Assembly (NCBI RefSeq): GCF_019320115.1
Contig: NC_089581.1
Span: 71,283,155-71,347,154 of the forward strand
From: Miscanthus floridulus
Taxonomy: Eukaryota; Streptophyta; Magnoliopsida; Poales; Poaceae
Direction of reading: 5' to 3'
Length of the DNA: 64,000 bases
The position numbers and the translations under genes were made by a program. The notes beneath the pieces are model-generated. The model saw nothing but the letters and a program-made list of their open reading frames with translations, was not told the origin of the DNA and made no database searches. The first letter of the stretch is position 1, and each line of letters begins with the position of its first letter. Of the stretch, positions 53,991-64,000 are shown in pieces.

Positions 53991-54764
53991 TCAGTCAAGA
54001 AAGCCAGTCTGCCGGAGCACGGCGTTGCGCACGCGGCGGAGGTCGCGTCCCTTGAGCGTGCGGCCGACGCCCTCCAGCATCGAGGACGGTTTCCCTGGCG
54101 AACCGTAGCCGTCACCCGCGGACGCGCGCGCCACCATCTCGTGCGGGGGTAGCATGGCGGCGTCCCCATGAAAGAGCTCCTCATCGTCATCGTCCCCGTC
54201 GCCAGGACCGCCGGCGAGTTTGTCCCATTTGCGCTCGCGACTCCAGGGGGGAGGGACGGGAACCAGGACGGGAGCCGACTGGTGGTACGGCGCCGCTGGC
54301 GGCAGCTCAGGGTCCCTTGGCCTCGGTGCCACCGGGATGGCAAGCGAGGCGGACGTAGGGGACGTAACTGAGGAAGATGACGCCGCGGCTGCGGCCGCTG
54401 CGATGGTCGCCTTGCGGCGGAGCAGCGTCCCGGAGGTTCCAGCCGTGGCCGTGGACGCGGCCACAGCAGCAGCAGCTCCGCCGCGCCCACGTACCTTCCT
54501 GTCGCCTTCGTGGAGCGCGGCGAGAAGGCCGAGGTGGCCGCCCTGGACGCGGCCCGGATTCTTGGAGGCGTCGGGCGGCGGGTCCGAGGAGGAGGAGGGC
54601 GGCGCGGGGAAGAGGAGGTCGCCCTCGAGGAGCTCGTCCCCGGCGGAGGGCGAGGAAGCGGGGAGCGAGTGGGACGGGGAGGAGAAGAGGCCGAGGAAAC
54701 GGTCGGCGGGCGGAGAGCGGCGGGGCCGGCCGGGAGAGTCCATTGGGGTGTCGTCAGTCGTCAC
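53991..54764 (-). CDS. S40-like senescence-associated protein (DUF584)
   Basis: Single exon of 257 codons on the minus strand. The C-terminus carries the S40/DUF584 signature: LPPHEMVAR at about 203-211, then SMLEGVGRTLKGRDLRRVRN at about 227-246, ending RQTGFLD. The N-terminal two thirds are low-complexity (Ser, Pro, Ala) with an ERKWDKLAGG block near 177-186 and an acidic run (GDDDDEELF). The family comprises small nuclear-targeted regulators linked to leaf senescence, with unknown biochemistry. The family usually has Trp before RQTGFLD; here it is Leu. The start at 54764 is the first Met; a second is seven codons on. It diverges from CENP-O, about 0.7 kb between start codons. Confidence 0.9.
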   Translation of the reverse strand: MTTDDTPMDSPGRPRRSPPADRFLGLFSSPSHSLPASSPSAGDELLEGDLLFPAPPSSSSDPPPDASKNPGRVQGGHLGLLAALHEGDRKVRGRGGAAAAVAASTATAGTSGTLLRRKATIAAAAAAASSSSVTSPTSASLAIPVAPRPRDPELPPAAPYHQSAPVLVPVPPPWSRERKWDKLAGGPGDGDDDDEELFHGDAAMLPPHEMVARASAGDGYGSPGKPSSMLEGVGRTLKGRDLRRVRNAVLRQTGFLD

Positions 54765-55460
54765 TCGTCAGGCAAGGGCCGGCGGGGTCAGGAAGTGGGG
54801 GCAGAGTCAAAACGGCGGCCGAACCCACGTCCGAAGTGATTCTCGCTTACCGACGAGTCAGTTTTTTCTAATTTTAACCAATTATTTATAAAAGAATATT
54901 AATAGTTATAATATATAATTAATATCATTGATAAGTCATTAAATATACTGTCATATTAAATTTATTTAGAGATATAAATATTATACGTATTATTTATAAA
55001 TTTAGTTAAAGTTAGAAAAGTTTGATCACACTTATTTCATAACGTCATCCGAGACGGGGGAGTACTCCTGTAGACTTGTGAAATGGAAACCAAACAAAAC
55101 TACCCACACCCGCAGTTGAAAATTACACGCAAATGCCACCCCTCTGCCCCTATCGGCTATCGCGCTCGCGCCGCACGCTCTCGTTCCTGCAAAACCCTAG
55201 GGAACCGCCGGCGGAGCCGGCTCGTCGGACCGGAACGGCGAATCGGGTCGCATCAAAACCGCCTAGTCACCCCTCCTCCCCCACCGGAAGTCGCTGCGCA
55301 TCCGTCGCAGGTCGCCGGGGCCGTGGACGCCGGGCCGCCGTCGCAGGGCAGCAGCCGAAGGGAAGACGCTGTCTCCTAGCCGCTGTCGCAGGGAGATACC
55401 GTCTCGGGGCCCCTACTGCAGGGGCAACTTGTCGCCCAGCCGCGGGCGCTCAGATTCATC
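54765..55460. promoter_or_regulatory. shared upstream region of S40-like and CENP-O genes
   Basis: 54856-55069 is AT-rich and ends GAGACGGGGGAGTACT, the right end of a Stowaway-type MITE with a decayed left end. TTTATAAA at 54885-54892 could be the S40 TATA box, about 120 bp from its ATG. 55120-55460 is GC-rich and likely holds the CENP-O 5' UTR. The longer frames at 55083-55519 are not supported by conservation. Confidence 0.55.
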
Positions 55461-58400
55461 ATGGCCCCCACGGAGGTGAGGTCGACCACCTAAATTTGAA
55501 CGGCCCAGATTTTTTTTAATGAAATCGCATTATCTTTGCCGTGAGTTCGTCAGATAGATACTGTAGTTTTCGTGATGAGTTGAGCAAGAACAGTCTGTAC
55601 CTACATTCATTGTGAACCATACGATGGTTGTATTTTAGTTTTGCATTTTCTTTTCGACCACTCAGGCTCTATATTGGACTTTTAGGATGCCTTTTTACCA
55701 TAGAAAAACCATGAGTCTGACTATAGTGCGGTCTGCCTTATTGTGAGCTACAGTGCCGGACTCAATTTTGCTGATTTGCCAATATCAGCAACAGCCTGCA
55801 GTTCCTGGTGTTTAACTAACACCTATTGCTATGGAAATCAATTTGTGCTTTGAAGTGCAACTAAATTGATTTTATTAGTTCTTGTACAGTCAGTACAGAA
55901 ATGTATGTGTACTTCATGCACAGATATGAATGTATATCAGTGTTAAATTATTTATTTTTCATTCCTCTGTTAGAACTCAATTGATGTGGCAATCTGAGGA
56001 TTGTTTGTATGTTGTCATTTACCTGTCTGTTTCTTTGTAGTACTCTTTCAATATGTTCTGTGAGATTTTAAGAGGTTTTCCGCCTATCCTTCTATTTACC
56101 GCAGACTTATGCAAGGGATGACGATGCAAAACTTGAGGCCACACGCGCAAGGCGTAAGAACTTTTTTTTTCCTGTCCCAACGAACGTTATTTTGTGTCGT
56201 GATGAAGGGGACTTTCTACCCCTCACATGCTTAATAATTCTATAGGAATGCCATAAATCATGCAAGAGGTGCTGCCTTAACTCATTTTTTTTATCATTTT
56301 GTTTTGCAGTGTCAAACATCCTCAAAAGGCATGAAGATCTGAAAGAGCGCCTTTCACGGTACTCCTTTAACTTTGCAAAAGCTTCCCATGGATGCAGACC
56401 AGCTCACTGTTTAAGATAATTATTGTTTAGGTACTTTGGCATGTAACAATTTACGATAGTGGGATTCTTGTTACTCTTCAAATTGAGAACTAATTTGCAA
56501 ACTGTGAGCTACTTGTTAAGCTCTTCTGTTCCCATTTCATCTATGCTTTGTTCCTTCACTGTTAACAGCCAATGCAAACCTGAATCCAACTGTATTTTTC
56601 TATATCTGTTCCTAACTGTGTACCTCTTGCGATGGTGCTCAATTGAAACAGGAAAAGTAATAAAAAATGAATTATAGTGGTTGGTAGAACCATCTGTATT
56701 AAATTTATGTAAATGGATTTGGCATCTTTCTTCGGATTATAGGGTTGTCTTCTGTACTGAAGTGTGTTATTGGCTCATTTCAAGAAGTTCGTGATCCAAA
56801 ATCTTCGTATAAAAAAGAACACTACTGTAGTTATGTTATATAAATAAGCCTGGTTTGATTTATAATGCTGCTATGCTAATGCTATTGTTTGTTGGTAATT
56901 GTTTTTCCTTGGTTAATGCTTCTAACATTATTGGCATTTAGCCCAAGGAATGTGATTTTCTGCAGAAAGCTCCCACTACTTCCTGTTTGATATTTGAACA
57001 TGTCACGTGGCAGGTGTTTTGAGAAAAAGTTTCGGTTGAGCTATATTTCTTTAATCCATATAGATTCTTTGCTTCTACTACTAGAATAGAGTCTAAATTC
57101 TTTGTCCTGTCAGACGAGTACTAGTGTGCGCTACTCTTAACTCAAAACGCATACCCTCTAAACTCTGACGTTTGGAGGATATTTATATTAATGTACATCT
57201 AGCAATATTCTGGACAATCTTCTGAAAGTTGGCTGTGGGTAGTTTTTACTGGATATATTTTTTCCTTCATCTTGTTTCCTTTGCTGCTTGTTTTTATACT
57301 CACTGCTCATTCTCTGAGCAATTTCATGCTTTGTAAAACTACTATTCTACTTCATAAGTTTTTTTTTTACTTTAGGGATTCTGATAAGCTGATTTTTGAG
57401 CGCCTACAGAAAGAATTTGAGGCTGCACGTGCTGCTCAAACCGAAGGTATACATTGGAATGGATCTTTGTTACCTAGTTATATAAGTAAGCTTGTCAATT
57501 CATATATGTTATTATTTATATATATGCACAGAGATATGGATGTAGGGCATGGGTGAACTAGTAATAATACTCTTCCGCATATTTAATGGTCTCCTCGAAC
57601 TTATGGCAAGACCAAGCTATTAACTATGCTTCGTATTGTTTCCAAAACAAATTGGTTAATTTAGTTCTGAGAGTAAGTGTTAAATAGATGAATTACCTGC
57701 TAACCTACACAAATCCTGGACAGTTTGGGGAAAGACATCTGTCAATCGTGTGTTGAATATCTGTTTAGTTATAACCACCGGCATGCGTTTCAAGTTTGAA
57801 CTCTCATGTGCTGACACTGCAATTGAATCTTAAGTCTTTTCTTGTTTGGCTAATTAAGTTCTGACAGTACATCCCTTTGGTGCTGATCAGTTTTTAACTT
57901 TTATCAGTCAACAGGACAGACTGTTAGATTTTTTTTTTTACTGTGCACTACATATGATATCATTTTGAATGTTTCTGGGTTTGGGAGGCACGTTGCCACT
58001 GTTCTGAATTAACTATTTGAGAGTTGTTTACTACAACTGAAGTGGTGCAGGCTGTTGGATGAACAGAATCATCTTTCTGTTATAAATGGAAAGCATGATC
58101 TGTTGAACAAACTGTGTCAATGTACTCCAATTGATAACTTTCTTTAGATGGTTTGGATCCTTCAGTTAGCCAGATTTGATCTGTAGATCACAGGTACAGA
58201 CTACAGAGATCAAGAACTATAACATAAATTCTCTATGTAGGAATACAAAATTGTGTTTTCCATCCATTCATAAAGCTAAAAGGTATTTGAAGTAGTGCCT
58301 GAATATAACATTGCAAGCAAGTGTTACAACTCTTCAAGTTAATTCTGAACATAATTTTGTTGGTTAGGTGTAGCTGTGTTTCTGGGTGTAGGGAAGTGTT

Positions 58401-61400
58401 AGCAACACATTATGGTGGACAGGGCCAGGGTATATTTGTCATGTTTGTCGCAGGTTTCAGTTTAGTCTGAGCTCTGGTGGAATGACCTCTACACAGGTTC
58501 AATGTATCAAAAGATATTACTACCAAAAGGTAGCTCAGTAGGAGAAGTCGATAATATATGTCGTTTGTTTCTTGAAGTTTCTTGTAATCTCTGAAGAGGT
58601 GGAATAATCTTGTACTTGGTTTTGACTATATGTAGCATTTAACGTTCTAATGCCAGCATCACAAAATTGTTGTGCTGTGAATCATATTGTTCTCTTGGAG
58701 AATTGTCGACACATTCTTTTGGCATTCTGTAGAGATTTCAATAGATGATGATGAGTGGAATGATGGTTTACTGGCAACCATCCGTGAGAAGGTATTTAAT
58801 GTGTGTTCAGCACCCTTAATTTTCTTGTTACATGAGACAGACTATTTGTTCTGTGATTTATGAGTTTTTGTTAAGTTTGCTCTGTTTCGTAGACCAGGTC
58901 CATATGGAGGCTGATAGGAAGACCATGGCCAATCAAGTAAATGTTCCAGCAGATCTTCCATTTCAATCAAGGACTACATATAGGATTAGAAATAAGGTAG
59001 CATTTGCTCCCCAGATCATTGCCTTTTCTAATATAGTTTTGTATCTGGTTAGCATGTATGCTGAGGTTGGTGCTGCTTTGGTAGGATTTTTTTTCTCCTT
59101 GTTGATTTGCCTGGTTAACCTTTATTTCCTCTTGCACTAATTGTTCCTTTTGACTTTGGTGTTGACTGATATGTGGATTAGTTGGGATTGGGTTGAAGTG
59201 GCATATCATATGATTCCTTGTCATCACAATATAGTATATATACTAACCAGTAACCAGTGCTTGTGTTGGCTGGTGTGGAAAGTGGTGATTCATGAGCTGA
59301 AATTTTGTTTTTGTATCTAGAACTTGTGGAACTTTCAGCTTCCTTACTCCACCTCAAATATGGTTATGATGCCCTTATGAATTATCATAAATGCATTGTT
59401 TTGGGGCACCATCATGCTATTATTGTTTTCCAGAATGAGTCTTGTCATTGGTAAAGACTATCCATGCTAGATTTAGTTTTTCTTAATCTGTCAAATAAAG
59501 TAAATATCTTCTCTTTAATAGGTTATCTATTGCTTGGATGGAGCGAGGATTGGCATACAGTATGAGACATTCTTTGCTGGTGATTACCTATAACTTTTTT
59601 TTTATTGCATTTTCACACAAATATTTGGTTTTTCTCCTATTCAAAACTTTATTCCTGTTGTACATAGCAGTTTGGAAACCCCATACAAATAGTTTACTAT
59701 AAACAATAACATAATCTTTTGCACTATGCAGACCTATAGTATTGTGAATAATAATTGATAATACAAGCTAAGTGCGGTAGTTTAGCTTTAAAAGGATGAA
59801 AAGACATGATATGATACGCCCAAATCTCTAAACACGTGATTTTCTGTAGTATATAAACACAGTCATTCTATTTTGCAGGAGAGCCTTGTGAAATTTTTCA
59901 TTGTGTTTTGGAAAGCAAGTCATTCCTGGAAAAGATGATTGTGGTTGAACACACCTTACCTTTCTTTCTGCCCATACGTGAATTAGAAAGTGATCTCTTG
60001 TCATCTAATTCCATTGTAAGTTTTCGCACAGCTCTGCTATTACCATATGAATTAAATACAAAGTTCCATATGCTAACATAGTTGTTTTTCCTTGTAGAAA
60101 TTCATTGATCATCTTGAAGAAATTTTACAGGCTTATATTGACAGGAGAGAGCAGGTCAGTATCAGCTAGTAGGAGTCACTACACAACTTATCTGTGTTTT
60201 TTATAATTCAAATTACCTTATCTTCTATTATGTAATGCTAGAAATTAGTTTAACATAATTATTGTTCACCTCTGCTACAGCACTTGACTTGCAGTTATCT
60301 TGTTTTTAAACATTGGTCTAGTTTAGGTGAGACATAATGAATCTGATCTGATGGTCTCCATGTTGCTCAACTGAGTTTGAAGATTTAATATGTTTCTGTA
60401 TATTCCTCCAATTTATCATTTAGAAGATGGTCAATAGTGGCTTTTACTAATTATATAGTCAAACATAGCCATGATGTTTCATATTGTTATTTTCAGAAGT
60501 TAGGTTTGTAACAAGTGAAAAGGTTTATAATCACGAAACCAAACCATCAAAGATGTCATCACAGATGATCAATTAACTTTTTGTTGCAAAGATCTCTAGT
60601 TAGGTGTATTCATCCCAATCTAAAATGCTTGAGACAACTCTAGTTCTAGCACTTCTTGTTCATTTGTCTTTGCCTAAGTTGAACCCTCTAGTCTAATGTC
60701 TTGCTGCAAACTCTCAGTCAGCCAGAGCAGCGCATGGCAGGAGCTGTGCACATTGCAGTTATCATTTTCAGAAAAGGAGTTACAATATGATATCTCTTTT
60801 CTCCATAGTTGGGAGCATTTTATGTATATTAGGACTTTTTTTTTCTTTTTTGCTGTTTCTGTTTTGCATATATGTGCATTTAGTAACTTTATGACATGTC
60901 TTAAATTTTGCTCATATATGACCTCATCTAGAAACTGACCAATCTGTGCTACTGGTTGACTTTGGTTCTGCTCCAGTCTGATATTGAAACCCTGAGTATT
61001 AGAAAATAATTGATATGAGAATATGCGCCATGACATTGCCTTGTAGCTTCTACCATTTGGCCAATCAACTGTTGAGGCATTTATAGCTGTAAAGATTGTA
61101 GCTAGCGTCAAGTGTGGAAGCTGGAGACAGATGGGCCATACAGCCTTTGACAGTAGATTGCTAATTTCTATTTCATGTTCAAGGTTCGTCTTATCAAGGA
61201 GCTCTACGGGAACCAAATTGGCGAGCTGTTCCATAGTCTTCCTTACAATATGATAGAGTTTGTATTGGAGGATTTTGAGTGGTAAGGATAATATTTAATT
61301 ACTGCTAATGCTAGGATCTGCATCAATAAGTTCTGTTATGTTGCTTGTACACTCACTCGTCGAATATGTACACCTAGTGCAGCCATTTATTTATTTTTTG

Positions 61401-61861
61401 TTATCTTGCAGCATGCATGTTTATTGCATACTGATTATAAGTTGCTATATGCGTAAGTGGCATGTTGCACATTTTGTAGAGATTGATCTGTTTGCCACTT
61501 ATAAGCAGCAAGGTTACGATCAGTATCCGATATTCGGATCTACTGCAGACCCTGCCGAGTCAAGCAAGGGTCTTGGCTTGGCCACTTCGCTCGGCCAAGA
61601 GAATATCCACAAGAAGCAGCAGTGCTCAAGCCACTCAACCGGTACCTTTTCACCTTTCATACGCCGAGGAAGCACTCAAGACCTTGTGTCTACCAGAAGG
61701 TTGCTTCCTGCCACCTTGCCTTACAGCATACATAGCTTTGTGCTGAACTCTGTTCTGATCTATTTGCCCCCTCCCTATTCTGTGTTTCAGCATACGCAGA
61801 CATTGTGCTGGAGCTACCCCATGCTCTGAAGAGGATTTTCTCCTCTCGAGACAGTGACTGA
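55461..61861 (+). CDS. CENP-O: CENP-O (Mcm21-like) kinetochore protein
   Basis: Twelve exons, all GT-AG, keep one frame of 317 aa: 55461-55475, 56105-56153, 56310-56358, 57376-57446, 58733-58791, 58898-58996, 59522-59579, 59879-60015, 60098-60154, 61184-61281, 61509-61699, 61791-61861. CENP-O belongs to the COMA/CCAN inner kinetochore complex and partners CENP-P at centromeres. The N-terminus is helical/coiled coil (RARLSNILKRHEDLKERLSR, IFERLQKEFEAARAAQ). The RWD-type core has CEIFHCVLESKSFLEKM, VVEHTLPFFLPIREL, IKELYGNQIGELFHSLPY and CKVTISIRYSDLLQTLP. Acceptor 61507-61508 is chosen because the other AGs give a stop or lose the conserved C-K-V-T block. The 15-nt first coding exon (MAPTE) is the weakest part; an upstream start is possible. 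No damage seen. Confidence 0.9.
55476..56104 (+). other. CENP-O intron 1
   Basis: T-rich, no gene or repeat recognised. GT at 55476, AG at 56103-56104. Confidence 0.6.
57447..58732 (+). other. CENP-O intron 4
   Basis: Longest intron of the gene (1,286 bp); T-rich, with no repeat or gene recognised. Introns 9 (60155-61183) and 6 (58997-59521) are likewise empty; a poly-T run lies at 60836-60852. Confidence 0.6.
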
Positions 61862-63098
61862 ATCGTGACCTCAAGGTCTGTGTTAGATTCACATCTCAAT
61901 CGCGGGACAGGTGTTTGAAGATATATTGTTCAGAATCATGTGGTAGTATAGCCTGCAGTTGTGGACTACAATTCCTGTGAGAGCAAGGCATGCACATTTG
62001 CTCCGTTGACCGCTCGAAATATTCCAGCTACAATACTGTTAAAAAAAATTCAAAATCCTAGGAAGGCCTTAGGGTCGAGGCATAATCGTGCCAACTGCTG
62101 GCCTTGTCCTTGATGCGTGCTCTTTTTTTTATCTCTTTGTGAGAGGATGATGCGGTCAATCATAGCTGTCCCAGGCAGACGAGGCTGTCCTGTTTGAAGA
62201 TGATGATTCAAAAATCGAGTAATGCAAGATGGACATGCAGGGATGCAAAGTATTTTTAGAATTTAGAAGAAAAAATACGTTTTGTAAATATTTTGGTTTT
62301 GGAGCACAAATGAAGTGTTTGGATGTAATAAAATTTATGGTTTTAAAAATTATAGTATCACTAAAACTGTGGTCTTTTGGAGTTGCTCAACTCTAGACTT
62401 CTTCTTTTTTTCTAAACTATGGTTTTGCACATCTATAAATACCAAAACTGTAGTTTCTTAATACCACCTATAATACTATAGTGTGCAAACAGGGACGAAA
62501 TCAGAACTCCGTATGCATCCATCCACCTCTCCCCTCCCTAAGGATTCCAGTCCGATGCGTAAAAGTGGCTGTGGTTGTGCTACCCTCCTAGTTCTGTCAT
62601 TTTCGAGTGTAATTTCCATATAATGGTTGGAACTAAGAATAAGAAAAACCCAATAGTGAGCATGTGCATTGTAAAACTTTGCTTTTGCAGTTTGCCAGAG
62701 AGTAAATACTTTGCTTTTTATGGCCCTACTCGCTTGAACTTATCATATCTTTTAGCCTGGCATTTCAACGAAGCTAACAGGACAAGTGGGCATGTGCATT
62801 GGAATCGTCATTCCAAAGTGGCGTGTCATTCTAAATGTTAGCAGTTTTCTTCCATCCTACAGAAATAAACGACATCTTCATATATAGGTTTTGGCATGTG
62901 TGTTTGAGGAAAAAAAGAACAGAGTAACTAATGTCTCACCTTATAATAAGTGTTCTATTTGCATTGTATCTTAGCTCACCTTTTATAATAAGTGTTCAAT
63001 TTGTATTATCTCCTAGCGGTTATGCAATACGATTTTTTGACTTGTTTATGTTAATGTCCACGTGGGTTTCACTTGAATCATCTTGAGCTTTGGATTAG
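61862..63098. other. CENP-O 3' flank
   Basis: Contains the 3' UTR. About 62290-62495 looks like a MITE (GTGTTTGGATGTAAT at one side, CTATAGTGTGCAAACAGGG at the other, several ACTGTAGTTT/AAACTATGG inner repeats), borders uncertain. 62938-63020 has a 40-bp direct repeat (CACCTTATAATAAGTGTTC twice). No gene. Confidence 0.5.
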
Positions 63099-63568
63099 TG
63101 TGGGGGGTATAACCCCGGATACCCACAGGGCTGCACATGGGCCGAGCCGCTAGGGGAGACCTAGGCCACAAGATTACGTCACGCGGAGCACGACACAGGT
63201 TAGCGTGCCTCGCAAGGCTACGTGAAGATCCTTGGCGATCAAGGGAAATCCGTTCGGATATGCTAGGATACCGCAATATTTGTAATTCCTATCATGTAAA
63301 CCGATTAGGATAAATTTAACTAACCTGTAACCCTACCCCCGAGCTATATAAGGCGGGTAGGGACCCTCTCGTTTTCATCTCATCTCATAATACAATCCAC
63401 TAAAGACACATGACGTAGGGTATTACGTCAAGCTGATGGCCCAAATCTACCTAAATTGTTGTCTCTACGTTCTGTGTCACCATCTAGTTCCCATCACGCG
63501 CACCTCCACCTGTTCATTTACTACCATAGGCATACCTCTCGGTAGACTGCCGATCATATTTCGTCGAT
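63099..63568 (+). repeat. 5' LTR of a Gypsy-type element entering from the right edge
   Basis: About 470 bp, starting TGTGGGGGGTATAACCCC. Has a TATA box (TATATAAGG, 63345-63353) followed by GCGGGTAGGGACC, and ends near TTCGTCGATA just before the primer-binding site; the 3' border is good to about 2 bp. The 3' LTR is outside the window, so TSD and age cannot be read. Confidence 0.82.
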
Positions 63569-63570
63569 AG

Positions 63571-63588
63571 TGGCGCTCCAGGTAGGGG
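63571..63588 (+). promoter_or_regulatory. primer-binding site of the Gypsy-type element
   Basis: TGGCGCTCCAGGTAGGGG next to the LTR. Not the initiator-Met type; TGGCGC-type sites are common in plant Gypsy elements. The pairing tRNA is not assigned. Confidence 0.75.
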
Positions 63589-63617
63589 GTGTGCGTGCTG
63601 ATTCCATGGCAAACTAG

Positions 63618-64000
63618 ATGGTCCGCTTCCCGAGCTCCACGATCCTTCCGAAGTCAGGCCAAACCTTTACGGTCAGATCTATGAACTGGATCATCGGCGC
63701 CAATGGCGTCGAGGAAATTGTGGAGGTGGTGCAGAATCACCCTGCGCCGATCATGCCAGCGTCTTCAACAATATCTCCGATCTCGGTGCCCTGTCGCTGG
63801 GTTAGGAGATCCATCAGCAATGACGATTTGATCGCATCTATCGATCGGGTTACAGACCGCTTAGCAGAATGTCAGCTCCTCGTGGACTCGGTCTTAAATC
63901 GGTTAACTGCGAGCAGCGAAACTCCTGCGCTCCAAGGTCGCCGAGCCACTACGACCGAGCAATCTGCTCGGCCACATTATCCGGGTGACAAGATTCAGAT
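63618..64000 (+). CDS. start of Gypsy gag, partial
   Basis: From the ATG at 63618 the frame stays open for 127 codons to the window edge, with MNWIIGANGVEEIVEVVQ and SISNDDLIASIDRVTDRLAE. The composition fits the N-terminus of a plant Gypsy gag, but the capsid and zinc-knuckle motifs would lie further right. An earlier in-frame ATG at 63606 is followed after two codons by TAG (63615), so 63618 is the working start unless that TAG is a mutation. Confidence 0.6.
   Translation, partial: MVRFPSSTILPKSGQTFTVRSMNWIIGANGVEEIVEVVQNHPAPIMPASSTISPISVPCRWVRRSISNDDLIASIDRVTDRLAECQLLVDSVLNRLTASSETPALQGRRATTTEQSARPHYPGDKIQ

Noticed and set aside
54220..54891. 223-aa plus-strand ORF
   Set aside because: Antisense shadow of the S40-like gene, whose C-terminal motif is conserved on the other strand.
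55083..55519. METKQN... and MPPLCP... ORFs upstream of CENP-O
   Set aside because: No conservation; one stops before any useful donor site and the other is in the wrong phase for exon 2. Kept as probable 5' UTR.
60674..61234. 186-aa minus-strand ORF over CENP-O intron 9
   Set aside because: No domain, overlaps a CENP-O exon antisense and contains a Lys run from poly-T; chance frame.

Overview
The window is plant nuclear DNA, almost certainly from a panicoid/Andropogoneae grass (Sorghum, Saccharum, Miscanthus or maize type). Coding exons are GC-rich and split by GT-AG introns. There is a grass tRNA-derived SINE, Stowaway- and Tourist-like MITEs, and LTR retrotransposons nested inside one another. 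No bacterial features and no intact tRNA or rRNA genes were seen.

Left half (1-31,054): a tower of nested transposons. The deepest layer is a remnant of a Copia LTR (12,947-13,117 and 31,055-31,095). An L1-type LINE (13,118-31,054) inserted into it and was then split by a Copia element (13,973-21,434, itself holding a solo LTR at 15,166-16,767), a 464-bp MITE (22,384-22,847) and a 6,850-bp Mutator-like element (22,963-29,812). To the left, a Gypsy LTR (8,565-12,946) inserted into the same old LTR and was in turn hit by a Sirevirus-like Copia element on the minus strand (7,111-8,564 is its 5' LTR; the body runs to the left window edge). Target-site duplications (TSDs) support most of these joins. 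The Mutator-like element carries two convergent genes: a transposase of 889 codons and a five-exon gene for a Cys-rich (GRF-zinc-finger-like) protein with an acidic 23-residue repeat. Both have only premature stops and no frameshifts.

Right half (31,100-63,100): four host genes. (1) A two-exon glycerol-3-phosphate acyltransferase (GPAT) of 513 aa, plus strand, 31,709-37,422, with an intact HAD-like domain and a MITE-packed 4.2-kb intron. (2) A seven-exon prolyl 4-hydroxylase of 299 aa with a C-terminal ShKT domain, minus strand, 46,786-38,201; its third intron is 7.1 kb and holds an RTE-type LINE, a solo LTR and a MITE. (3) An S40-like (DUF584) protein of 257 aa, minus strand, 54,764-53,991. 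(4) A twelve-exon CENP-O kinetochore protein of 317 aa, plus strand, 55,461-61,861. GPAT and the prolyl hydroxylase are convergent; S40 and CENP-O are divergent and share a 0.7-kb upstream region. Between the hydroxylase and S40 lie a foldback element, a SINE, a 2,953-bp solo LTR with a perfect TSD, a LINE 3' end and MITEs.

Right edge (63,099-64,000): the 5' LTR, primer-binding site and start of gag of another Gypsy-type element that leaves the window.

The four host genes have no evident functional link (lipid polyester synthesis, extensin/AGP modification, senescence regulation, kinetochore). All splice models were made by hand from reading frame, GT-AG signals and family conservation.
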